DNA from: Mytilus californianus
Taxonomy: Eukaryota; Mollusca; Bivalvia; Mytilida; Mytilidae
Direction of reading: 5' to 3'
DNA length: 64,000 nt
Assembly: GCF_021869535.1 (NCBI RefSeq)
Contig: NW_026262581.1
Span: 101,993,771 to 102,057,770 of the forward strand
Shown: positions 11,640 through 22,190 of the stretch, in pieces
Layout: each line of letters opens with the position of its first letter
Position numbering within the stretch: the first letter of the stretch is position 1
Notes under the pieces: generated by a model
The model's input: only the letters and a program-made list of their open reading frames with translations
The model's database searches: none
Told to the model about the DNA's origin: nothing
Position numbers and translations under genes: made by a program

Positions 11640-12692
11640 CTTAACCACTGTTTTTGCTCTGCCATTGTTTCCTGTTGTTTTTAATAGTTTCTATCAGAGG
11701 TGCCATATGTTCTTCTACAGTGGGTTTGCTTGTGCCTCAACTAAAATGCACATTCAAAATAACTTTATTAATGGTATTCTTTTTAGTAACAACAAACAAA
11801 AGAATTATGTCAATTGGATCTGCTTTGATACTATAACTGCCCTTGAATTTTTACTAGATAACATTTTTGTTCGCTATGGAGATTCCATATATCGTCAGGT
11901 TATCGAAATTGCCATGGAGACTAACTGTGCACCACTTATTGCGGACCTGTTTCTGTATTGTTATGAGTTACAATTTATGACTACAATCAGCAAAGACCCA
12001 TCGAAACAACATCTGATTCCAAAAACACTTTTAGATATTTAGATGATATATTGGCTCTCAATAATGACGACTTCAGTATGAACACTAAAGAGATTTATCC
12101 TGCCGAACTGACTTTAAATAAAATAATACTAACAATGAACACTGCCCTTTCCTGGATCTTGATATCTTTATCTTTAACGGGAAACTTAATACCAAAATTT
12201 ATGATAAAAGAGATGATTTTTTATTTCCTATTGTTAATTATCCATTTTCGATGGTGACGTTCCCTTGTCGCCGTCTTATGGTGTTTATATATCTCAACTT
12301 GTTCGATTCGCTCGTGTATGTAACAACGTATTTGATTTCAACGAAAGAAATCTCTGTACTACTGCAAAATTATTACACCAGGGTTTTCGATATCACAAAC
12401 TAGTCAAAACATTTACTAAATTTTAACATCGGTACAAGGACATCATTCGTAAATATAAATCAATATGCAGACATCTTATACGTTCAGGTATTTCACATCC
12501 AATATTTTATGGTAATATTCTTTACAAAGCACAAAAATGTCAACATTCACCTCAAAAGCTAACCAAACCTTTAAACAGACTTATTCGGAAAGGATATAGT
12601 TACGATACTGTTGTCAAGTCATTAAGGCATTAAGGATTGCATATTTTGGTATTAATATTGATTCACGCATAGGGTCTTTGCATCGAAAATAA
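11640..12692 (+). pseudogene. Reverse transcriptase remnant of a bivalve retroelement
   Basis: Three successive frames encode parts of one reverse transcriptase: CFDTITALEFLLDNIFVRYG, then METNCAPLIADLFLYCYE (normally M-G-T-N-C-A-P-L), then FRYLDDILALNNDDF with the Y-x-D-D catalytic pair, then IYPAELTLNK. Further on come YGVYISQL- and RIGSLHRK-type ends, the last stopping at 12690-12692. At least three frameshifts and a G-to-E change in the M-G-T motif show it is dead. The family recurs in cnidarians and bivalves and looks closer to Penelope-like than to LINE enzymes, but that placement is uncertain. Its 3' tail follows at 12693-13344. Confidence 0.65.
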
Positions 12693-13344
12693 ACACATTT
12701 ATTCTAAAACCAGTTGTTGGCATGATACGGGTTATTTTCTTCTCATATATTTTAGGATGGTATGATACTAAACCCCTAACGGGAGGGATTGTACTTGATT
12801 TTCATATGATGAAGACAAAATGTTTCAATCAGTTTAATTGAGGTTTGGAGCTGGCATGTCAGTAACTGCTAGTAGTCCTTTGTTCATTTATGTATCATTG
12901 TCATTTTACTTAGTTTCTTTTGTTACCTTTTCTGACATCGGACTCCGACTTCTTTTAAACTGAGTTTTACTGTGCGTATTGCTATGTGTTTCTTTTTTCT
13001 ACATTGACTAGAGGTATAGGGGGAGGGTTGAGATCTCACAAAACATGTTTAACCCCGCCGCATTTTGGCGCCTGTCCCAAGTCAGGAGCCTCTGGCCTTT
13101 GTTAAGTTTTGTATGTTTTTTAATTTTAGTTCATTTATATGTTTTGGAGTTTAGTGTGACGTCCATTTTCACTGACCTAGCACACAATTTTATTTAGGGG
13201 CCAGCTGAGGACCACCTCCGGGTGCTGGATTTTCTCGCTGCATTGAAGACCCACAAGAACCGTGGGTGGCCTTCGGCTGTTGTCTGCTCTTTGGTCTGGT
13301 TGTTGTCTCTTTGACATATTCCCCATTTCCATTCTCAATTTTAT
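12693..13344 (+). mobile_element. 3' untranslated tail of the retroelement, copy 2 (attached to its coding region)
   Basis: It follows the reverse transcriptase stop directly. It includes CTAAAACCAGTTGTTGGCAT, CTGGCATGTCAGTAACTGCT and GGGGGAGGGTTGAGAT, and ends CTCAATTTTAT. Because it is attached to the coding region, it identifies the detached copies at 9233 and 40246 as tails of the same element. Confidence 0.7.
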
Positions 13345-14716
13345 TATCGGTTTTGCCATATTAATTTGCAAGTAATATAATTTCCGATTTCAAATATCTA
13401 TTGGTAATTATTATCAAGGAAAATTGATCAACATGATATAAGTGGATGCCTTCAGTTATGTCTTAATGTTTTTGTGTCTATTAAACAATTTTGTACAGAT
13501 GATAAATCTTTGAAATCTTTGCTTAAATTATTAACAACTTGCTAGCCATGAGGCGTATACGCTTGACAATTGTGCAAACGCTTGTCTAAAACTCTATGTT
13601 GTCTCATAAATGTATTTTGTTTATTCGTTTTTGGGTTGCTGGGGGCAGTAACGTTTACTCTAAATTTAATAAGTCATATAAATCCTTTCCAGCTTAGACG
13701 ACACATATCAACAGGACATCACGTATATGTTTGCAAATGATTTACAGGTGATTACTCAACTAATTAAATAAATAAGCACAACTTGCTAGCCACGAGCCGT
13801 ATAAGCTTGACAAAAGAACTAAATAGATATTCGATTCTTTTTTTTGTAGACATAATTGGCTTATCAGTAGTATGATACATGTTTTGAAAAAGAAAATGAT
13901 TTGACAAATGGTGAAGTTAGAATTTGATATAAGGATTTCTATTAGACCCAATTATATACAATATCGTAAAATGAATGATTATTTCGTATAATAATGAGAA
14001 AAGCCCTCTTTAAACGCATATCAATTAAATTGTACAATTTTTCGAGAGAGAAAAACACGAACATTAAGAAAATTGTGACATTTAAGGAATGGTGTGTTCA
14101 TGTTTATCCAACATTTGATAATTTACTTGTTATTAGGAAAAGAATGAATCCCGTGTAAATTAAATACTTCGTATATTTAAAACATACTCAACCCCTCTCG
14201 TCCAATTGAAATCGGTATTTCCACTCCTATTTGTGATAGCACATGGCTGTCCATGCACTTTAAAATGATGTATATGAACGATTGTTCATTTTCGATTAGT
14301 TGCTAAAGTGAACTCTTAATAAATGCACCAAACAAGTGTACAATACCTCGAGGCACAATAAATAGAAAAACAGCAAAAAGAAAAAATTTAATACTACTTA
14401 TTGTCTTATCATTTTATTGTGTTATTATTATTATGAAAACAAGTGAATAGAATTATAAAACATGAATATTGCAAACGTTATATAATGTTACATGTAAGAA
14501 AGAAAAGAAGAATCAAAAATGGGAAAAGAGATAATTAAATAATACTTCTTTTAATTATTATACTAGAGTTTAAGAGTCAATGTTCACATATTTTTAAGTA
14601 ACAATGACTGTTGTCATATAACGCTAAGGAAATTTTAGAAAATACATACATTTATATTTGATGAGTTTATATCAATAGAAACGACAGCATATGATGTTGG
14701 AACGATCTTAGTATAT
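13345..14716. other. Non-coding stretch, nothing recognised
   Basis: Two short blocks (AACTTGCTAGCCATGAG at 13.54 kb and AACTTGCTAGCCACGAG at 13.78 kb) repeat, each followed by CGTATA-GCTTGACAA. Otherwise nothing was recognised. Confidence 0.4.
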
Positions 14717-14803
14717 GTAAGAGAATGATAATCCCATTATTCATGATTAAGTACGAGCGTTGGCGAGTACTTATCATGAAGAAAGGGATAATCATTCTCT
14801 TAC
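14717..14803. repeat. Long near-perfect palindrome (37-38-nt arms)
   Basis: The left arm 14717-14754 begins GTAAGAGAATGATAATCCC and the right arm 14767-14803 ends GGGATAATCATTCTCTTAC. They pair almost throughout around a 12-nt centre. It could extrude as a cruciform or fold as RNA. It may be a foldback element or the fused ends of a deleted element. Confidence 0.8.
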
Positions 14804-14987
14804 AAACTTAGAATATTGTAAAGTGCTCAAGGTTCAAATGATATCTTGAATGGTTTTATTCAAGAATTTGTTTCATTGTCAGTGCAATGTTTATAATTAA
14901 AGGATGACTCCCTTTGTAGGTATTTCATTTATATATAAGTCTTAGTGATTTATGGACTTACTTTTAGTTTGGGAAATTCAAATAAAT

Positions 14988-15345
14988 TGTGTTTAAGACT
15001 TTATAACGTTATAATAAATCAAATTGCATGCGTAAAGAAAATTGTCAAACTTAAAGGAGTATGTAAAAGACCGACTTATAAAGGCAATAGAAGTATACCG
15101 CTGTTCAGTGTTTTCCAGGTGATTATTTCACCAGACAAATGACGATTACGTTAAACCAAGTGTCTCAAAACTTTGGAAGGAAACAGACTTATTCACGTTT
15201 ATACAACATGTGAAAACAAATAAGTGTCTCGTACTTAATTTGAACTTTAAAACTTGGATTCGAGTGCCTTCGATTAGTCTTATGTAGACGAAACGCGCAT
15301 CTTGCGTTCTAAATTATACACTTAGTATATGGTTGATGAGGATTA
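14988..15345 (+). mobile_element. Retrozyme-like unit, copy 1
   Basis: It aligns with 16290-16612 through AAATTGCATGCGT, AAGACCGACT, TGATTATTTCACCA, TCTCGTACTTAATTTG and GATTCGAG, and both end in a hammerhead-like segment followed by CTAAATTATAC. Short non-coding units ending in a type I hammerhead are what is known of animal retrozymes. Assignment is by structure only. Confidence 0.5.
15258..15312 (+). ncRNA. Degenerate hammerhead-ribozyme-like motif in retrozyme-like copy 1
   Basis: Helix II GTCT-tatgt-AGAC and GAAA are intact and ACGCGCAT follows. The CTGATGA box reads TCGATTA and the expected GTC cleavage triplet is ATC. Likely inactive. Confidence 0.5.
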
Positions 15346-15747
15346 TTTTATACAACAATGATTTTTAATAACATCGTAAAGAAAAAATCTTAAGATAAGT
15401 GGTTGTAAATTGATAAGCTAAACGGATAATGAACCATACAAATTCTCAATAAAGGATCAAGACTGTGTTAAGATAAACTGTCACTTGAAAAAAATGAAAA
15501 CAACACGTTATAAATTTCATAATTTGACATCCAGCTGGTGCTGTTTTCTTTTCACACCATTACAGATTTAACAATGGCAGCAGTTATTTATATAAGTAGA
15601 ATTGATTAATGTTGTAAGCAATGTTTACCTCTAATTTAAAAACAAAAGTTTGATTGTGTGACCATCTCCAGTTAAATATTCTCATTAATGGCAGCCCATA
15701 GTAATGTGATTTTGTCGTGACTGACCTTCCCTAAAATGCATCGACAC

Positions 15748-15906
15748 CTCAGCTGACAAATAATGACTCTTCCCTAACTCAATAAAAATTTATAGGTCCA
15801 AGCAATATGCAAATAATTTTGACCCCCTTAGCTGATAAATAAGGAGTATTCCGTAACATCATAAAACATTATAGATCCAAGTAATTTGCAAATAAATTTG
15901 AGAAAA
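15748..15906. repeat. Two-copy tandem repeat, 79-bp period
   Basis: AGCTGACAAATAA at 15751 and AGCTGATAAATAA at 15830 start two diverged units. Both end in AATATGCAAATAA or AATTTGCAAATAA before TTTGA. Confidence 0.7.
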
Positions 15907-16044
15907 GATATGTACATAACAGTATGATAATCATTTTCATAGAAAAGTGGATGAAACCATGACCATTAATTCAGTGTTGATAACGAATGCATTAATTTTT
16001 TTATTATGTTCAAATGTACAACCAGTCTACAAATTGATAAAAAC

Positions 16045-16250
16045 GAAAAGGAAAAGATACCAAGACGGCATTTAAAAGACTATTGTCGAACAGTCAACAA
16101 CATGGCCTTAATAAAGTAAAGAGACAAACAAGAGTACAAAAATACTACACAATTCAAAAGATTGAGCAACTCGAACCCCATCAACACCAGGGGTTATCAA
16201 CAAGGTAAGCAGTTTCCGCTCCACTCGGTGTACGTCACCGTCGTTTTGAT
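16045..16250 (+). repeat. Interspersed repeat, gaaagatacc family
   Basis: Contains AAAAGATACCAAGACGG, ATTGAGCAACTCGAACCCC and the GGGGTTATC-to-GGTAAGCAG end. It shares its order of blocks with 3.1, 24.2 and 60.0 kb and lies between the two retrozyme-like units. Confidence 0.55.
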
Positions 16251-16289
16251 CATTGCATGTAAAAAAACAGTCATAACGGTTTACCAAAT

Positions 16290-16612
16290 CATTATGTTTT
16301 TACAACGTTCTAATAAATTAAATTGCATGCGTTAAGACAATTGTCCAACTTTAAGGACTATGTATAAGACCGACTAATCAGTGTTTGACAAGTGATTATT
16401 TCACCAAACCAGTGACAATTACGTGTATACAATTTTCTCAAAATTAAAAAAAAACCTCATTTACGTTAATATAGCATGTGACAAAACATTGGTGCCAATC
16501 TCGTACTTAATTTGTCCTTTCAACTATTTTGATTCGAGCACCTTTGATGAGTCCTGTGTTGACGAAACGTGCGTCATGTGTACTAAATTATACGCCTAGT
16601 ATATTGTTGATG
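16290..16612 (+). mobile_element. Retrozyme-like unit, copy 2
   Basis: Aligns with copy 1 at 14988-15345 in the same orientation and in the same block order, about 1.3 kb downstream. It carries no open frame. It ends in the hammerhead-like segment at 16534-16585. Confidence 0.5.
16534..16587 (+). ncRNA. Hammerhead-ribozyme-like motif in retrozyme-like copy 2
   Basis: The order is TTGATGA, GTC-ctgtgtt-GAC, GAAA, then ACGTGCGTC with a proper GTC cleavage triplet and a very short helix III of the minimal type I form. Only the first core base (C to T) and helix I pairing are clearly damaged. It is the best preserved cleavage side in the window. Confidence 0.5.
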
Positions 16613-17189
16613 ACGGTTTTTATTAACATGTGAGGTGTTTGGCCAAATAACTCTTTTTGATACAACACGGAAAGACTGTGATTTGTAGTTTTTGTGAACT
16701 AAATTGAAACGCGACAGAAATAAGTGCAGCTAACGAGCAGTTTATTTCAACTTAGCTGTATATGAAACTTGCTGAATCTGGAGTTTAGATAAGGCATAAA
16801 ACAATTCAAATAAATTACGAATGCTTTCTGACTAAATTGATGAAATTATAATGCGTTTATAAATATTTCCAAAAATCAATACATAAATTTTCAAACGTTA
16901 CACAAAAAATGTCGAGATATTTTGCTGTGTTGCTGTTTTAGTACATGAATAGTAAAATACGGAATTGTAATAGAGTTGATAAATTCACACAAGACAAGGT
17001 AAACAGGCATAGTAGTGCTAATTGTGTGGTATAATAATATGAAATTTAATAATTAGTGCAAACAATGAAACTATAATATTAGAAACTACTGTACAAAAGC
17101 GCCTGTGGTATATATATGCTAGCTAATGAAATATTTATCCATATGCGACAGTTGGGTAGATTTGATGTAAGGAAATGCGTTCCGATTGG

Positions 17190-17260
17190 TTGAAATATTT
17201 CCGATATATAATGATAACTTTAATGATATTATCATTCAGTAAGAAGTCTTTATGCATCTA
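17190..17260 (+). promoter_or_regulatory. Candidate core promoter (inverted CCAAT, TATA-like, initiator)
   Basis: ATTGG (inverted CCAAT) near 17197 is followed by GATATATAATG near 17212 and then ATCATTCAGT near 17232-17241, which fits an initiator 25-30 bp after a TATA box. An ATG with a perfect splice donor follows 70 bp later. AT-rich sequence gives such matches by chance, so this is a hypothesis tied to the exon at 17311. Confidence 0.3.
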
Positions 17261-17310
17261 TGGTTGACAAATTCTAAGGATAAAATACATTGGTTCATTC
17301 AATTTACAAT

Positions 17311-17319
17311 ATGACCGAA
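17311..17319 (+). CDS. Candidate first coding exon of the GPCR gene (M-T-E)
   Basis: ATGACCGAA is followed immediately by GTAAGT, a consensus 5' splice site. The exon is phase 0. The proposed downstream exon starts at 22191 after a pyrimidine-rich tract ending in AG and opens ACC ACC ATG in the receptor frame, so joining the two keeps the frame. A decayed paralogue at 38412 keeps the same exon start and phase. The intron would be 4871 bp. The alternative is that translation starts at 22197 and the first exon is elsewhere or non-coding. Confidence 0.35.
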
Positions 17320-18270
17320 GTAAGTTTTTATTAGCTACTACTTTCTGTCTTAAATTGCTGTGTTTAAACATAAATTTTGTATTTGACATTTATTAGTTTA
17401 TCATGGATTATATGTTTAAAAATGTGTTGTTTACATAACTTTTGTATATTTGTGTGTATTAACTTTTATGTAAACTGTTATAAAAATTAAAAATTATTTG
17501 AAAGGATAACTAGAGTACGTGTTTTTGGAACCTGTTTACTGAATGTCGACTCTGAATACACCTTTAAACTGAAGAAAAGTATACTGTATGCTCTATAAAA
17601 GAATCGCAAAGTTCAACCTATTTCTATCTATGTACAATGCAATACTGTTCAGTACCTTTTCAGACAATTCAGTATGTTGTTGTTTCATACAGGTAAATAC
17701 CAGCAACTATACAATTTGAACATAGATTGAACAGATCTTATTTGACCGCAAGCGAATTGTCGGAACAGTACTGTATTTACTGCAGTGAATAAGTCTAAAA
17801 ATAATTAAAAGACAGAACATACTTAATTATTCATTGTTCAGTCAATTAAGAGCTGTTCAGATCAAAATGACCGTTGAGTTCAAAATTGGTTTGCTAGTAC
17901 TAGACGGACACGTGATGATCTCTTAATTTATTTTTCTCACGTTTATCCATAATGATTTAGTTTAAATATATTTTATTTGCAAAAGTAGCTAACCATATAA
18001 AGACAGGTGTTAATAAAAATAATTCATGCAATGTATTACTTTATGTGTTATAGCATGACAATAATTTCTTACAATAGTATTATTTAAAAAAAAAAACAAG
18101 AAGAAGGATGCTAAGAAGCGATTTAATATATTTATATAAATGATTTAAATTTTAGAAAAGACAAAATAAAAATTAATGTGAAAGGGTATAGGGGAAAAGA
18201 GATGGACCTAGAAGTAACATGTGCATGTATGCATGCGTTTCATTTGTTTTTTTTCAATAAAGCCAAACAT

Positions 18271-18470
18271 CTGTGTTCATATATTTTAGCATCTTTTTAC
18301 CTCTAGTTAACAGCTCTAAATTCTAAATAGACACCCAGCCAATCAGTTGAAACTATTTTTAAAGATAAAATCTGTGTTCATATATTTAAGCATCTTTTTA
18401 CCTTTAGTTAACAGCTCTAAATTTTAAATAGACATCCAGGCAATCAGTTGAAACTATTTTTAAAGAATAT
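18271..18470. repeat. Two-copy tandem duplication, 101-bp period
   Basis: CTGTGTTCATATATTTTAGC at 18271 and CTGTGTTCATATATTTAAGC at 18372 open units that agree nearly throughout, with a few substitutions. Confidence 0.85.
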
Positions 18471-19475
18471 TCGATCAATTTTGTGAAGCCCCAAGACGAC
18501 AAATTGGACAAGTAACAAAATTGATTTATTTTCAATGAGTTGTCGTTGAGAAAGTTACTCCTAGCGAGTACAATAAAATGAGGAGGTTTCTAGGCCAAGA
18601 TTAAAAGTGCTTTGGGACATTTATCCCCGGTATATCTGATTTTTTTTTCTGTTCAGATAAATGTCGACAGTAAACATATTTACGCCATAGACCATAATTA
18701 ATTTTCCACATTAAAAAAAGTCCCAAAATATATTCCAAAGTTAGAAAAATGGCACTGACCGAGTTGATAAATTAAACCAATACACATCCATACTGGAATG
18801 GACTAGTCAAGAGATGTTCCGAAAACTGTAAATATTCCTTTTTGCACCTAGCCTAGTTACTCCTTACCTCCACTGAACAGTTGAAATAAAACATCAAAAA
18901 GTTTATTTCAACTCTCTTCTTTCATTTCCACAACATAAAAACTTAGAAAATAATGAGAAAGGGAAAGAAAAAAAAATAAAGAAAAAAATACATTATAATT
19001 AAAGGAACAACGAAAATAGGAGTCATTAATTGTGATCTTAAGACTTTAGGTTGCAAAAACCAAAACTATTCCATTGCTATATGTAGTTAAAGGGATACAA
19101 GAGAATTACTGGTTAAGAATAGTCTTCAGAAATTTATAATATTATCGCCATTTCACATGGAAAATAAAGTAGTAATTTGAATTGATGGTATTAAACTGCA
19201 AAAGTAGCTAGGAGTATTTTCGTTTTGAATGTTATAATATATATAATCTGGGTGTTTGAATTAATGGTTTTAAGCGTTCCTGATGAAGAGAAATCTAGAA
19301 AAGGGATAGATAGGCACATGATAAGTCACAAATATGTAAATGCTAGGAATGAAATTTCTAAATTCGTGAAGAAAAATCTTTTTAATTACAGAAATTAAAG
19401 GAAATTTACCAGTGTTTTGACCTATAGAGTTTTATGCCTTAAAACCATGTGTCTAATTATTAAGTTCATAACAAT

Positions 19476-19679
19476 TTAATTTATGCAATAGTCCTTTATC
19501 TTGTCAAATGCTTCAGAAAAATCCCGGAAGACAACGGAATCAATTTCATTTTCTCTCGAGTGAATTAAGAATAAAGTTACAATTTTTTTGAAAATTGATG
19601 TATAGTTGAACGTTGTGAGTATACATCTAGAACGATATTCATTATTAAACGTTTTGCTTTTTGAGATGGTTGTAAACAT
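19476..19679 (-). pseudogene. Possible LINE reverse transcriptase scrap
   Basis: The minus-strand frame contains ENEIDSVVFRDFSEAFDKI, which resembles the V-F-L-D-F-S-K-A-F-D-K-V motif of non-LTR reverse transcriptases (catalytic Asp in F-R-D-F). Nothing else of the enzyme is visible around it. Confidence 0.35.
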
Positions 19680-19889
19680 GCTTGTTCAAACTAGCTTAAC
19701 AAGTTTTTCCGACCGAGTTAATTGAGGATATTGGGTCATGATTAACAGCATGTATCAAAAATGGTGAGCTTGTTGTTCATGCAATTATCGAAATCGTTCG
19801 TATTGAAAATGTCAATTGCTAAGTAAAATACACCTGGATACAACATGGAAAACAAACATGTGCCTTTAAGTTCTGTGAAAAAAATGAGA

Positions 19890-20085
19890 CGGAAATTGGT
19901 AAAGGGTACACCGATAGTACAATTGTAAAAAGTAAAATAACAAAAATACCGAACTCCATGGGAAATTCAAAACGGAAAGTCCTTTATAAAATTGTAAAAT
20001 CAAAAGCTCAAACACATGTAACGAATGGAAAACAACTATCATATTCCTGACTGGGTACAGGCATTTCCTTATGTAGAAAATCACT
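19890..20085 (-). repeat. 3' tail repeat, accaagtcaggaatatgacag family (minus strand)
   Basis: In reverse it reads TGCCTGTACCCAGTCAGGAA, then GATAGTTGTTTTCCATTCGT, then TGGAGTTCGGTATTTTTGTT. The same order occurs on the plus strand at 23.75 kb and in parts at 25.65, 28.1, 33.4 and 58.45 kb. Confidence 0.65.
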
Positions 20086-20514
20086 GTTATTTATTTGAAT
20101 TCAGTAAATAAATTTACAATTTTTCCTTAAGATAAGGACATGACAGTTTTCCATAAAACTATTAAAACTGAAATTAAATTTATGAAGAAAGAAAATTATC
20201 ACACTAATAAAGGTTGCTTTAATAATCATTTGCACTGAAATAATGCATACATATATTTTGAAATAACTATTGTGTTATCTTTAAACGAATAACGGATAAG
20301 AGATTCGCGTTATCAAACCATGCTCACAACACAAGTTCCTGATAACTAGTAATGCTTGATCGATTAATAACATGCACATTCCTAAACTCAGAAAAGGTTG
20401 TGCCAAATACGGCTAAGGCTATCTTTGCCTCAGGTAAAAAAAACCCTTAATGTTTCGAATAAATAACTTTTGATAGATGAAAAATTTACAAATAACAGTG
20501 CTATTTCATGTCTC

Positions 20515-20605
20515 TACACAAAAGTGCTGACTACTGGGCTAGTGATACCCTTGAGGAGACAGGTAATCTACCTGCAGTGGCATCGATGCAGTGGTTTTAA
20601 AAACC
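20515..20605 (+). repeat. Interspersed repeat, ctggctactgggctggtgata family
   Basis: GCTGACTACTGGGCTAGTGA, GATACCC and a GCATCGATGCAGTGGT end match copies at 26.25, 27.72 and (partly) 39.35 kb. Confidence 0.6.
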
Positions 20606-21049
20606 CATCAAAGATACCAAGCTTATAAGCTATTTTTATATGCATTAACAAAGTAACAGAAAGTTACATATCACAACAAAAATATAAATATCTAAACATA
20701 ACGGTTGAAAATATTTGATAGCATTTGAGTTTTTATTTTGATTTTTTCGGATGTATAAGAGCCAAAATAAAAAACAATATCTTTATTGGGCTACCAGGCA
20801 TCCATTAATTCATTTTGTAATAATCTACAATATGTAGAGTTTTAGATTAATTGAAATATAGTGAGACCATTGCCTAGTAAACATCTACATGGAATTAAAA
20901 GCAGTATGGTCTAAACTTGTTTATTTTGACAAAACTAATTTTACTCTCTCTGGTACACCGCTCACTCTTTTGATATCCAAATTTATCGATCAAAGAAAAC
21001 AAATCTACAATTACCGATCTTAATGAATTTAAACAAAACTGTGATGAAA

Positions 21050-21165
21050 CCATCGGATATAAATATAAGATGTGTTATGATTGCCAATGAGTCAGAGACA
21101 ACTCTCCACCAGAGACCTAATAACGTAGAAGCTAACAACTATGATAGGTCACCGTACGGCCGCCT
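21050..21165 (+). repeat. Interspersed repeat, aagatgtgttatgattgccaatgag family
   Basis: AAGATGTGTTATGATTGCCA, GACAACTCTCCACCAGAGA and AGGTCACCGTACGGCC match the family also seen at 32.03 and 58.80 kb. Confidence 0.6.
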
Positions 21166-22190
21166 GTACTGTTGTTATTTTTCATTCTCTTCAATAACCG
21201 CAGTTGATTGAGTGAAAATTATATGTCACTCTGATAACTGTTTATCATCATCGCTCAATTTTTTTTACATCATCATAAAATACTTATCTTGTTAAATCTA
21301 TATTTCATGAACTCGGAAAGAAACAGGATTAGTCAACAGGGCAAGCTTCTCCTGATATCATTAATCATCTGTCATGCGAATACACAGTCATAAATCAGGA
21401 ATAGAACACAACCAGTAAATGGGCAAATAAGTGACTGACATTGAATAATAATAAAAAAAAAAAACAAGAGTCCACAAAACATCACACGGAAACCTGAAAA
21501 TTAATCATCATAACAGGTACAGAAAATTCTTCGAAAGCGAGGAAAAAATACTATACATCACAAGTATGTGATAACATATTATACTTAGGAGACTCGCTGT
21601 CGTAAAAATAAACCATTCGAATTGTATTCCTTTTACAAGAGAAAACAATACGCCACTTATTGTTTATTAAGCACCTAGTTCAGGTTTCTTAATGTAGGAG
21701 CATATGGTGAATAAAACAATCCTTTACAAAAATTGAGCAAGCATAAGTTGGAAAGTATTCATGTCTAAATTGATAAAACCTATATGTTTGTACCAGGGCC
21801 GCTTTCTAAATCTCTCAATTCCATTATTAAAACAACAGAAAATTGATATTCAAGAGTCTATTTAAATATTAAATTTACACAAAAAAATCTGCATTGTAAA
21901 GCGAATCTTGTAAACTGCTGTAAACAATTTTCACATGCAATTAAATAAAATAAACCTTTCTATGAACACAGAAAAAAAACTATATTCTGATAAACTGAAT
22001 TGTGGAAAGACCAGCGTTGAATTTTCCTCACAAATTTTGACCAAAACACTTTATTATAAGATGACATGGATATACGGTTTCGGGTAAACATTTACAGCTC
22101 TGATGACAGGACTTCTCTTACAATGCACATGTTGTCAGTAATACAATCACATTCACATATGGATAGCTAATATGTACTTTGTTTTCGTAG

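Larger units (their letters stand above)
17320..22190 (+). other. Candidate 4.9-kb intron of the GPCR gene, rich in repeats
   Basis: It is bounded by GTAAGT at 17320 and a TTGTTTTCGTAG acceptor ending at 22190, with GCTAAT as a possible branch point about 20 nt upstream of the acceptor. Inside lie a 101-bp tandem duplication, a LINE remnant and several dispersed repeats, listed separately. Sequence around 17470-17760 resembles 37.2-37.37 kb. Confidence 0.35.

Noticed and set aside
19270..19305. CTGATGAAGAGAAA as a hammerhead core
   Set aside because: There is no room for helix II between the two boxes.
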